Below are positions 34,190-42,497 of a stretch of 64,000 nucleotides of DNA, piece by piece. This DNA comes from Mycolicibacterium wolinskyi (GTDB lineage Bacteria > Actinomycetota > Actinomycetes > Mycobacteriales > Mycobacteriaceae). The notes under the pieces were generated by a model that saw nothing but the letters and a program-made list of their open reading frames with translations, did not search any database and was not told the origin of the DNA. Every line of letters starts with the position of its first letter. Position 1 is the first letter of the stretch. The stretch covers positions 310,001 through 374,000 of the forward strand of contig NZ_LQQA01000033.1 in NCBI RefSeq assembly GCF_002101965.1. Reading direction: 5' to 3'. The translations under genes were made by a program, and so were the position numbers.

Positions 34190-35827
34190 ATGACGACGGC
34201 CCGAGCATCGGCGATGCGAGCATCGGACAATCCCACGCTGTTGGAGGCGCGGGCCGCCTACGCGCGAGGTGACTGGGCTGCTGCTCACCGAGCGTATGTC
34301 GCGGCCGACGGTATCGGGCCGATGCCCCTCGCCGACGTGGATGCGTACGCCACGGCCGCGTGGCGGTTGGGGCACGGCAAGGAAGCGGTCCGCCTGGCGG
34401 AACGGGTCTACGGACTGTTGGCGCGCACCGACCCGTCCGCCGCCGCGATGAAGGCGCTCGACATCGGGCTGGAATGGCTGACCCGCGGCGACGTGAACAT
34501 CGCCCAGGGCTGGATGAACCGGGCCCGCAGGCTGTTGACGGGAGCACCGCCGGGGCCGAGCCACGGGTATCTGGCCTACCTCGACGCGGTTGTCGCCGGT
34601 GTGCAGCAGGACCCCGACGAGTTGAGCCGGCGCGCCGAGCAGATGCGGGAACTGTGCGACGGATTCGACGATCCGTCGCTGGCCTCGCTGTCGTTGGTCG
34701 CCCAGGCGATGGCGGCGTTCTACGACGGCCGGATCGCCGAGGGATACGCCTATGTCGACGAGGCGATCCTGCCGTTGCTCGCCGGCCACGTCCGCGTGGA
34801 GTGGGCGGGCGACATCTACTGCGTGGTGCTCAACCTGTGCCACAAGCTCGCCGACCATCCGCGGATGCGGTCGTGGACCGACGCCATGGAACGCTGGTGC
34901 GACGTCAACAGCACCGCCTCCTACTACCGGGTGTGCGATGTACACCGGCTGCAACTGGCCGCAGGCGACGAAGACTACCGTCGCCTGGAAGATGAATTGT
35001 TCACTGCCAGTACGGCATTGGAAGGCGTCAACGCTTGGGTGGGCGGCGAGGGTTTCTACCAGCTGGGTGAGGTCCGCCGATTGCGCGGTGACGCGGAGGG
35101 CGCGCTGGCCGCGTTCGCGAAGGCGCGCGCCCTCGGTGTTGATCCGCAGCCCGGTGAGGCCTTGTTGCGCTGCAGTCTCGGGCAGAGCCAGGCCGCCTGG
35201 GCCGACTTGCGGGTTGCGCTGGCGGGAGCGGGTCGGCTGGATCGCATGCGGATGCTGCGCGCCGCCGTGATCGTCGCATTGGCCCGCAACGACCTGGACG
35301 AGGCGCGGCGGCACAGTGATGAACTGACCACGGGTGCGCAGACTTTCGCCACCCCGGGCTACCGGGCCTGGGCCGCGCAGGCCCGCGGCGCCGTTCTGGT
35401 GCGCAGCGGTGAGTACGCCGCATCCCTCAGTGTTCTGGAGGCGGCGCTGCGCGAGTACCGCACGCAGCAGGCGCGTTACGAGATCGCCGAGGTGTACGAG
35501 TGGATGGCCCTGGCGCACAAGGGTCTTGGCGATGACGCGGCCGCTGCCGCCGATATCGCCACCGCGGAGAACATCTACGAGCAACTCGCCGTGCAGCCGA
35601 GCGGTGTGTGCGGGCGGGGCAGCCCGGGCGGGCTGACCCGGCGCGAGATCGAGGTGTTGCGCGCGATCGCCGGAGGCGCCACCAACCGTCAGGTCGCGGC
35701 TCAGATCGTCATCAGCGAGAAGACCGTGGGCAGGCATCTGGCCAACATCTACAGCAAGCTCGGGGTGTCGAGCCGGACGGCCGCCGTCACCTGGGCGTAC
35801 CAGAACGGTGTAGTGCGCGACTCCTGA
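34190..35827 (+). CDS. LuxR-family transcriptional regulator with TPR-like sensor region
   Basis: A 545-residue protein. Residues 1-470 are helical repeats of TPR character (many ALA-rich helices such as RRLRGDAEGALAAF), and residues 480-545 are a LuxR helix-turn-helix (LTRREIEVLRAIAGGATNRQ, then KTVGRHLANIYSKLG). No Walker ATPase is present, so it is a MalT/LAL-like relative lacking the ATPase. It starts at ATG 34190 and is divergent from mscR. Control of mscR by this protein is plausible from position only. Confidence 0.9.
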   Translation: MTTARASAMRASDNPTLLEARAAYARGDWAAAHRAYVAADGIGPMPLADVDAYATAAWRLGHGKEAVRLAERVYGLLARTDPSAAAMKALDIGLEWLTRGDVNIAQGWMNRARRLLTGAPPGPSHGYLAYLDAVVAGVQQDPDELSRRAEQMRELCDGFDDPSLASLSLVAQAMAAFYDGRIAEGYAYVDEAILPLLAGHVRVEWAGDIYCVVLNLCHKLADHPRMRSWTDAMERWCDVNSTASYYRVCDVHRLQLAAGDEDYRRLEDELFTASTALEGVNAWVGGEGFYQLGEVRRLRGDAEGALAAFAKARALGVDPQPGEALLRCSLGQSQAAWADLRVALAGAGRLDRMRMLRAAVIVALARNDLDEARRHSDELTTGAQTFATPGYRAWAAQARGAVLVRSGEYAASLSVLEAALREYRTQQARYEIAEVYEWMALAHKGLGDDAAAAADIATAENIYEQLAVQPSGVCGRGSPGGLTRREIEVLRAIAGGATNRQVAAQIVISEKTVGRHLANIYSKLGVSSRTAAVTWAYQNGVVRDS

Positions 35828-35911
35828 CTGCAGCATTCACCCCACTCGGCGATCTCAGACGCATGATTCGGCGGATTCCGGTGAGCGACCGCGAGATCTA
35901 GCGTCATCGGC

Positions 35912-36976
35912 ATGACACTCATCGCACAAGAAACCGCCGAAGACTTCGGCAATCGCGTGGTCGGCATCGTCAACGACGCCGCCGTGGCCCTGCTGCTCTC
36001 GATCGGCCACCAGACCGGCCTGTTCGACACGCTCGCCGAACTGCCCGCCGCCACCAGCACTCAGATCGCCGACGCCGCAGGCCTCGACGAACGTTACGTC
36101 CGTGAGTGGCTCGGCGGCATCGTCACCGCGGGCATCGTCGACTATGACGCCGACGCGGCGACCTACCATCTGCCACGGCATCGCGCCGCGGCCCTGACGC
36201 GGGCAGGCGGACCGGACAACATCGCCAAACTCGCGCAGTACATCGCGATCTTCGGCGAAGTCGAGCAGAAGATCGTCGACTGTTTCCGTCATGGCGGGGG
36301 CTTGCCCTACACCGAGTTCCCGCGCTTTCACGCCATCATGGCCGAGGAAAGCGGTGGGGTGTTCGACGCCGCGCTCGTCGAGGGCATCCTTCCGCTGGCC
36401 GACGGTCTTCCCGAGCGGCTGCGACGCGGCATCGATGTCGCCGACTTCGGTTGCGGCAGCGGGCATGCCATCAACGTCATGGCCGCCGAGTACGGTGCCA
36501 GCCGGTTCACCGGATACGACTTCTCGGCGCCGGCGGTCACCGCGGCCCGCGACGAGGCGCACATGATGGGGTTGACCAACGCGACCTTCGAGTCGCGGGA
36601 CCTGGCCACGCTCGACGTCGAGAACGCATTCGACGCCATCACGGTGTTCGACGCCATCCACGACCAGGTGCACCCGGATCGCGTCCTGGCCAACATCCAC
36701 CGGGCGCTGCGGCCGGGCGGAGTGCTGTTGATGGTCGATATCAAGGCGTCGAGCAACCTGGCCGACAACATCGCGATCCCGTGGGCCTCGCTGTTCTACA
36801 CGATCTCGACCATGCATTGCATGACGGTCTCGTTGTCGGCCGGTGGTGCCGGTCTCGGCACCATGTGGGGCCGCCAGCTCGCACTGTCGATGCTCGCCGA
36901 CGCCGGCTTCGGTGCCGTCACGGTCCACGACGTCGAGACCGATCCCTTCAACGATTACTTCATCGCCCGCAAGTAG
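35912..36976 (+). CDS. SAM-dependent methyltransferase with N-terminal winged helix (Rv2258c-like)
   Basis: A 354-residue class I methyltransferase. An N-terminal dimerisation/winged-helix part (residues 1-100, ATSTQIADAAGLDERYVREW) precedes a Rossmann methyltransferase domain with motif I VADFGCGSG near 175. The layout and place match Rv2258c, for which a methyltransferase-like structure was reported; substrate unknown. The next gene starts 11 bp after its stop. Confidence 0.88.
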   Translation: MTLIAQETAEDFGNRVVGIVNDAAVALLLSIGHQTGLFDTLAELPAATSTQIADAAGLDERYVREWLGGIVTAGIVDYDADAATYHLPRHRAAALTRAGGPDNIAKLAQYIAIFGEVEQKIVDCFRHGGGLPYTEFPRFHAIMAEESGGVFDAALVEGILPLADGLPERLRRGIDVADFGCGSGHAINVMAAEYGASRFTGYDFSAPAVTAARDEAHMMGLTNATFESRDLATLDVENAFDAITVFDAIHDQVHPDRVLANIHRALRPGGVLLMVDIKASSNLADNIAIPWASLFYTISTMHCMTVSLSAGGAGLGTMWGRQLALSMLADAGFGAVTVHDVETDPFNDYFIARK

Positions 36977-36987
36977 CATCCTGCGCA

Positions 36988-37812
36988 ATGGGCGCACTGG
37001 ATGTTCTCGATGACTGGCCGGTTCCGACTGCCGCGGCCGCGGTGGTCGGGCCGTCCGGCGTGTTGGCCACCCACGGTGACACCGGCAAGCCGTTCGCGTT
37101 GGCGTCGGTGACCAAACCGCTCGTGGCCCGCGCCGCGCAGATCGCGATCGAGGAAGGCGTCGTCGAACTCGACACCCCCGCCGGCCCGCCGGGGTCGACC
37201 GTGCGGCACCTCCTGGCGCATGCGTCCGGGGTCTCGATGAATTCGGCCGACGTGATTGCGCAAGTGGGGCAGCGGCGGGTCTATTCCAACTACGGATTCG
37301 AGTTGCTGGCGCGGGCCATCGAGGACGCTGCCGACATCGAGTTCGGCCGCTACCTCACCGAGGCGGTGTTCGAGCCGCTCGGGATGGCAGCCTCGAAACT
37401 GCTGGGCGGCGCCGAGGTCGCCGGATTCGGCGGCGTGTCTACGGTGGCCGATCTGGCGGCGTTCGCCAGCGAGCTGCTATGCCCCGCACTGGTGTCGCCG
37501 GCCATGCACGCCGATGCGGTCTCGGTGCAGTTCCCCGGGCTCGCGGGGGTGCTGCCCGGATTCGGCGCGCAGCGGCCCAACGACTGGGGCCTTGGCTTCG
37601 AACTCCGCGACAGCAAATCCCCGCACTGGACCGGATCGGTGAATTCTCCGGCGACGTTCGGCCATTTCGGCCAGTCAGGGACGTTTCTGTGGGTAGATCC
37701 GGCCGCCGATGTCGCACTGATAGCGCTCACCGACCGCGACTTCGGCGACTGGACGTACGAGCTGTGGCCCGCGATATCTGATGGTGTGCTGAGAGAAATC
37801 GGCACAGACTAG
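36988..37812 (+). CDS. Beta-lactamase-fold serine hydrolase (Rv2257c-like)
   Basis: A 274-residue class-C beta-lactamase/esterase-like serine hydrolase. The SxxK motif is SVTK near residue 42, and the YxN motif is YSN near 96. The C-terminal strand FGHFGQSGTF supplies the HxG-like element. Such proteins include esterases and D,D-peptidase relatives. It is somewhat shorter than the EstB group and has no signal peptide, so it is cytoplasmic. It follows the methyltransferase gene by 11 bp; the same order occurs in M. tuberculosis. Confidence 0.87.
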   Translation: MGALDVLDDWPVPTAAAAVVGPSGVLATHGDTGKPFALASVTKPLVARAAQIAIEEGVVELDTPAGPPGSTVRHLLAHASGVSMNSADVIAQVGQRRVYSNYGFELLARAIEDAADIEFGRYLTEAVFEPLGMAASKLLGGAEVAGFGGVSTVADLAAFASELLCPALVSPAMHADAVSVQFPGLAGVLPGFGAQRPNDWGLGFELRDSKSPHWTGSVNSPATFGHFGQSGTFLWVDPAADVALIALTDRDFGDWTYELWPAISDGVLREIGTD

Positions 37813-37922
37813 CGCAACAGGCGCCACACAGGGCACAATAGACACGCACGGAACAACTGCATCTCTTTGGTAACACCAGGCCGTTGGGGAAGACGTCCCT
37901 CGTGGAGCCGAAGGAGAAGCAG

Positions 37923-38435
37923 ATGCGTGCATCGAACCAGTTCGCCGACGCGGCGACGGGCGTGGTGTACATCCACGCCTCACCCGCGGCGGTATGCCCG
38001 CATGTCGAGTGGGCGTTGTCGTCGACCCTGTCGGCGAGGGCCAACCTGAAGTGGACCCCGCAACCGGCCATGCCCGGCCAGCTACGCGCGGTCACCAACT
38101 GGGTTGGACCGGTCGGCACCGGAGCGCAGTTGGCGAACGCCCTGCGGTCCTGGTCGGTGCTGCGCTTCGAGGTGACCGAGGACCCGAGCGCGGGCGTCGA
38201 CGGCCACCGGTGGTGCCACACCCCGCAGCTCGGTCTGTGGAGCGGTGTCATGAGCGCCAACGGCGACGTGATGGTCGGCGAGATGCGGCTGCGCACGCTG
38301 ATGGCAGGCGGCGCCGACATGCTGGCCGCCGAACTCGACACCGTCCTCGGCACCGCGTGGGACGAATCCTTGGAGCCCTACCGCGACGGCGGCGAGACCG
38401 GCGAGGTCAGCTGGCTGAACCGGGGAGTCGGCTAG
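37923..38435 (+). CDS. DUF3145 domain-containing protein (Rv2256c-like)
   Basis: A 170-residue actinobacterial DUF3145 protein, with VYIHASPAAVCPHVEWAL near the start and SWSVLRFEVTEDPS in the middle. The function is unknown but the gene is widely conserved in the phylum. The ATG at 37923 has an AAGGAG site 4 bases upstream; the longer frame starts at a TTG without support. It has its own 110-bp leader region. Confidence 0.87.
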   Translation: MRASNQFADAATGVVYIHASPAAVCPHVEWALSSTLSARANLKWTPQPAMPGQLRAVTNWVGPVGTGAQLANALRSWSVLRFEVTEDPSAGVDGHRWCHTPQLGLWSGVMSANGDVMVGEMRLRTLMAGGADMLAAELDTVLGTAWDESLEPYRDGGETGEVSWLNRGVG

Positions 38436-38439
38436 GCCG

Positions 38440-38943
38440 TCAGCTTCGCTGCCACAGGCAGTAGCCGCTGAGCGTGACGGTGAACATGTGGTCGCTGATG
38501 TCGAACGTCAGCGTTTGGCCCGGCTCGGCCGACAGCGTCTCGGGGGCCGACGTCTCGCCGGCACCGACCACGTCGACAAGTTCTGCGCCGCAACGCGCTT
38601 CGGCGGTCTGCGGCGAACCTGTCCAGGAGCCGCCCTTGACTTCTGGATTCCGTCGGCCCTGACCGTGCACGACCAACTCGGGTCCGGTGGTCAGCCAGCG
38701 GTCCGACGACGGATACGGATCGTGGAACTGTTCCCAGATGCCGTTGTTGCACCGAAACAGGATCTGCTGCGCGCGCGTCATGGCTCCGTCGAAGGGGTCG
38801 GGGCAGGCCGAGCCCGCCTGCGGCGGCGTGGTCTGGGCCGGGCCCGGCGGTGGCGGTTCGGGATTGGCGCGGGCACACGCGGTCGCGTTGACCGCGGCGG
38901 CCACGGTGATGGCCGCCGCAGTCAACGCGAGTGGGAGCCGCAC
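38440..38943 (-). CDS. Small secreted protein (Rv2253-like)
   Basis: A 167-residue protein with a signal peptide (GTG start at 38943; hydrophobic 5-22, then ARANPEP), a Pro-rich stretch and a Cys-containing domain (SACPDPFD...FRCNNGIWEQ and a final SGYCLW). Length and position correspond to Rv2253 of M. tuberculosis, annotated only as secreted. It begins 4 bp after the stop of the large DUF4185 gene on the same strand and is probably cotranscribed with it. Confidence 0.8.
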   Translation of the reverse strand: MRLPLALTAAAITVAAAVNATACARANPEPPPPGPAQTTPPQAGSACPDPFDGAMTRAQQILFRCNNGIWEQFHDPYPSSDRWLTTGPELVVHGQGRRNPEVKGGSWTGSPQTAEARCGAELVDVVGAGETSAPETLSAEPGQTLTFDISDHMFTVTLSGYCLWQRS

Positions 38944-38947
38944 GTCG

Positions 38948-41179
38948 CTACACCGAGATCGTCTTCATCGACGCGAGGTCCGTACGCATCAGGCGCACGT
39001 TGTATTCACCCCAGTAGGACAGGTTGTAGTACAGGTACTGCGAGTTGTCCTGGGTGGCGGTGTCGAAGTAGTCGGTGCCCGACATCGGGTGAACCATCGG
39101 GGCGTACATGCCGGTGTTGGTCACGAGGTCGTTTCTCACGAGCGTCGTGGTGTCCGACCATTCGCCCTGAGGTGATTCCGACACCCGCATCACGACGTTG
39201 TTGCCGCCGTCGGTGTAGAGCACCACGTACTGGCCGAGATACTCGTTGTACTGCACCGACATCTCGCTGACGTTGCCGCCGGTCGGTAGGCCGCCGACCC
39301 AGATGCCGTTCGCGATCTTGCTGAAGAAGCCGAACGTGAAGGTGTCGATGACCTTGTAGAGCCGTGGCAGGAAATCGGTTTCGCTCGAGCCGAAGACCGC
39401 AACCGCGGCCGACGGATCGCCCGTCGTCCACTGGCCGGTGCCGCTGGAATCCTCGCCCGCCCAGTACTCGTAGGCATCCAGGTTCATGATCTGGTCCTTC
39501 TCGACCCGGGCCAGGTACGCCGAGCCCTGCCGACCGGACGGCGTCCCGTACACGTATACGTAGGGATCCTCCGGGTCGTTCGACATCACCAGAGCGTTCT
39601 GCTGGAAGTGCTCATCGCCGGGCACGTAAGCCGGTCCCGCACGCAACCAACCCGACGACCGCACGGTGTCTCGATCGACCGTCCACGTCTTGCCCTCGTC
39701 GGTCGAGTAGGCGATGGCCGCGTAGTTGGTGGTCCAGCTGCCGGGGTTGTCCCACGTGCGGATCGACATCACGGTCGCGTACTGCGTGTAGGTGCCGTCG
39801 TCGTTCTGGATCGCGATCGCCGAGGTCGGGATCATCGTGTAGGTCCGGCCGAACAGCCCGTCATAACCCGGGTCGTAGATGATCTGAGCCGCGCCGGCCG
39901 CGGGTTGCTCGTCGCGCGAATACCACCGGGGAATTCCGGGGTTGGTCGGCGAGGCGCCGGCGTGGATCAGTGCGTCGCTGAACTGAAGACCGTCCATCAG
40001 GTTGGTGTCGCTGGTGCGGAACAACACGTTGTTGCGCCAGTCGCCGGTCATGTTCGGGCCGCTGTAGGTGTCGCCGAACAGCGTGTAGATGATCGGCTTT
40101 CCGGTTTCCGGGTCGGTGTATCCGCTGTTCCACATGATGCCGAGGTCGGTGCCCGCGACGTACCAGTGGTCGGTGACGCCGGTGCCGGTGACCCACGGCA
40201 GCTTGATCGTCGCGCCGGTGAGCGACGCCGGGACCTCCGGCTTGGGCGTCAGGTCCTCGGTCTGCACCGCGAGGTTCGGAGCGGCGGCCGCCGTCGGCTG
40301 GATCTCACCCTCGGCGACCACGGACGCCGCATCGTTGGCCGACACCAGGCTCGTGCCGCTCGGATTGACCGCACGCTCGAATTCTCGTCGGGCCCACGCC
40401 ATCACGGCCCACAAGCCCGGCGACTGTGCGGGCGCGACCGGACTCGTGCCCGCGCCCAGCGGGGACAGCCCGGCGGCCGCGAGCAGGGCCGATACGACCG
40501 GGACCGCGGGAGCTTGCGGGGCCTGCGCATTCGTTGCCTGCGCGGTGGCCGGGACATCGACGCTGCGTTGGGTGACCTTCTCGACGATCGACTGTGCCCG
40601 GGTTGCGCTGACGGTCTCGGTGATGCGCTCGGTGATGTCCTGCGTGGCCTCTTTGACTTTCACGACCACGCTGTTGGGCCGCGGGGTGCGATCGAGTGCA
40701 GGCACGGCGTTGGCCGCGGTCGGGACGGCGGTCTGTGCCTTGTCGACGCTGACGTCGCGGCGCTTGCGCGTGGGCTTGACGGCGTCCTCGTCGGCCTCGG
40801 CGTCCGCGGTCACGGCGGTGACCTTGGTCGGCCGGTCGCGGAGCTCGTCGCGCGTCTTCTCAATCCGAGTCTGGCTGCGCTTCAACGCATCTTGCACGCC
40901 GTCGAGACCGGCCTCGACGTCCTTGCGGATCCGTTCACCGACCTTCGAGAGCGGGCCCCTGCGGTCCGGCTTGGTTGTGCCCGACGGTTTGCTGTCGGGT
41001 TCCTTGGCCGCGGATTCACCTGATTTGCCGGCGTCGCTGCTCGCGCTGGAATTTGCCTTGCCCGAGGTGTTTCCACCGTCGTCGGCCCATGCGACGCCGG
41101 TTCCCGATGTCAACGCCGTGCCGATGCCCAATGCCACGGCAAGAGCGCCGACGCGACCGATGTACTTGCTTGAATCCAT
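38948..41179 (-). CDS. Large secreted DUF4185 protein, candidate GH183 endo-D-arabinanase (copy 3)
   Basis: A 743-residue secreted protein. It has a signal peptide (1-32, ending GVAWAD), then about 290 residues of low-complexity, charged and Ala/Val-rich linker. The DUF4185/GH183-like propeller runs from about 325 to the end. The two conserved acids are Asp345 (GTDLG) and Asp370 (FGDT). The ATG at 41179 follows GGAGCG; upstream extension lacks a signal sequence. The long linker would let the catalytic domain reach through the arabinogalactan layer (inference). The gene sits between the Rv2253-like and DUF1905 genes, a place where I recall no such gene in M. tuberculosis. Confidence 0.85.
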   Translation of the reverse strand: MDSSKYIGRVGALAVALGIGTALTSGTGVAWADDGGNTSGKANSSASSDAGKSGESAAKEPDSKPSGTTKPDRRGPLSKVGERIRKDVEAGLDGVQDALKRSQTRIEKTRDELRDRPTKVTAVTADAEADEDAVKPTRKRRDVSVDKAQTAVPTAANAVPALDRTPRPNSVVVKVKEATQDITERITETVSATRAQSIVEKVTQRSVDVPATAQATNAQAPQAPAVPVVSALLAAAGLSPLGAGTSPVAPAQSPGLWAVMAWARREFERAVNPSGTSLVSANDAASVVAEGEIQPTAAAAPNLAVQTEDLTPKPEVPASLTGATIKLPWVTGTGVTDHWYVAGTDLGIMWNSGYTDPETGKPIIYTLFGDTYSGPNMTGDWRNNVLFRTSDTNLMDGLQFSDALIHAGASPTNPGIPRWYSRDEQPAAGAAQIIYDPGYDGLFGRTYTMIPTSAIAIQNDDGTYTQYATVMSIRTWDNPGSWTTNYAAIAYSTDEGKTWTVDRDTVRSSGWLRAGPAYVPGDEHFQQNALVMSNDPEDPYVYVYGTPSGRQGSAYLARVEKDQIMNLDAYEYWAGEDSSGTGQWTTGDPSAAVAVFGSSETDFLPRLYKVIDTFTFGFFSKIANGIWVGGLPTGGNVSEMSVQYNEYLGQYVVLYTDGGNNVVMRVSESPQGEWSDTTTLVRNDLVTNTGMYAPMVHPMSGTDYFDTATQDNSQYLYYNLSYWGEYNVRLMRTDLASMKTISV

Positions 41180-41301
41180 AACGCTCCGCACCCGATCAGT
41201 CTGAATCGATTCGCCCCGGCCCAATTGAAAATACCGCGCGGCCTCTGACGTGTGCGGCAAACATGCCGTACGGCTCAAGACTTGGTGGGAGCGAGAATTG
41301 G

Positions 41302-41589
41302 CTACCGGCCGACGGACAAGCGAACCCGCACGAGGTCACCGTCGTCGATCTGTTCGGCGCGCCGTAGCGCCACTTTCAGCGGTACGAGATAGACCCCGTC
41401 GCGGGGCATCAACGACGTCGCGATCTCGGTGTCGCCGATGCGGACCTGCGCCGGGATCACACCCCAGCCGTACGTCAGCTCGCCGAGGTGGTCGTGCAGG
41501 AACGCATCGACGTCGTCGGGGGTTGCGACGAAGAAGTACGGCGCCGGGCCGCGCCATTGGAAGACCTCGGCCTCAAACTCCCAATTCAT
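41302..41589 (-). CDS. DUF1905 domain-containing protein
   Basis: A 95-residue protein with the DUF1905 pattern: FEAEVFQWRGPAPYFFV at the start, GWGVIPAQVRIGDTE in the middle and a VPLKVALRRAEQID end. It forms a small beta-barrel of unknown function. It is 11 bp downstream of the diacylglycerol-kinase gene, so it is probably the last gene of that operon. Confidence 0.88.
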   Translation of the reverse strand: MNWEFEAEVFQWRGPAPYFFVATPDDVDAFLHDHLGELTYGWGVIPAQVRIGDTEIATSLMPRDGVYLVPLKVALRRAEQIDDGDLVRVRLSVGR

Positions 41590-41600
41590 CGGGTTTCAAG

Positions 41601-42497
41601 TTACGGCACCAGGATCTTCAGTGCCCTCGGCACGGCGGACACCGTCACGGGCAGCGCGGCCGCGAAATCGCCGTCGGCGTAGGCGTTGATCCCGGGGCAG
41701 TCGACGTGAACCGTCGCCGCCCGTTTGGTGGTGACCTCGTCGAGGTTGACGTGCGTGCCCTTGAACACCGTGGGAAACAAGCGGATAAGCCTCGTGCGCG
41801 ACGCCGAATGCACCATCGTGATGTCGAGCAGACCATCGGTGTGGTCGGCGCCCGGGCAGATGAGCATGCCGCCGCCGTAGCTGCGGGTGTTGCCGAACGC
41901 CGCGAGGGTCAGCTCGGTGCGGACCTCCGGCCCGTCGTCGAACGACAGCCGGAACGGCAGCAGCCGCAACCGGGACATCTCGGCGACCATCGCGACGTTG
42001 TAGCGCATCCGCCCGTGCGGCCAGCGCATGCGGTTGGTCCGGTCACTGACCAGCGAGTCGAACCCGGCGGCCATCACCGTCCCGAACCACTTCACCGCAC
42101 CAGAGCCGTCGACGATGCGACCGAGGTCGACGGTTTCGGTACGCCCGTCGGCCACCACGTCGGCGGCTGCTTCGGGATCGCCGGTGGGGAGCCGGTATTC
42201 GCGGGCGTGGTCGTTGCCGGTGCCGGCGGGCACGATACCGAGGGGTACGTCGCCCCCGGCCAGTGCCTGCAGTGCCAATGAGATCACGCCGTCCCCGCCG
42301 ACGACGACCAACGCGTCCGTCCCGCGGTCGAGCGCCTCGTCCACGAGCCGGCGTGCATGGGCGGCGTCGGTGCCGACGATCTCGCAGACGTCGACCCCAC
42401 GGCGCTGGAACTGCGCGACCGCCCGCTCGGCGGCATGCGGGGCGTTGCCGTGTCCCGAGAGCGGATTGGTCAGCACGGTGACCCGCGAAATGGTCAC
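41601..42497 (-). CDS. dagK: Diacylglycerol kinase family lipid kinase (Rv2252-like)
   Basis: A 298-residue lipid kinase of the DagK/YegS/BmrU type. The N-terminal NPLSGHG, the nucleotide motif VGGDGVISLAL near 67-77 and the PAGTGNDHAR motif near 90-99 are all intact. The M. tuberculosis counterpart Rv2252 phosphorylates diacylglycerol and is linked to phosphatidylinositol mannoside assembly. Its start overlaps the stop of the AgpS-like gene (ATGA), tying both to glycerolipid metabolism. Confidence 0.9.
   Translation of the reverse strand: MTISRVTVLTNPLSGHGNAPHAAERAVAQFQRRGVDVCEIVGTDAAHARRLVDEALDRGTDALVVVGGDGVISLALQALAGGDVPLGIVPAGTGNDHAREYRLPTGDPEAAADVVADGRTETVDLGRIVDGSGAVKWFGTVMAAGFDSLVSDRTNRMRWPHGRMRYNVAMVAEMSRLRLLPFRLSFDDGPEVRTELTLAAFGNTRSYGGGMLICPGADHTDGLLDITMVHSASRTRLIRLFPTVFKGTHVNLDEVTTKRAATVHVDCPGINAYADGDFAAALPVTVSAVPRALKILVP

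Noticed and set aside
34124..35836. 570-residue open frame on the minus strand opposite the LuxR-type gene
   Set aside because: It is the antisense of a clear LuxR/TPR gene, has low-complexity Arg/Gln/Val composition and no domain; long antisense frames are common in GC-rich DNA.
36451..36987. N-terminal extension of the beta-lactamase-fold gene
   Set aside because: It reads through the methyltransferase gene in a shifted frame; ATG 36988 gives the family-sized protein.
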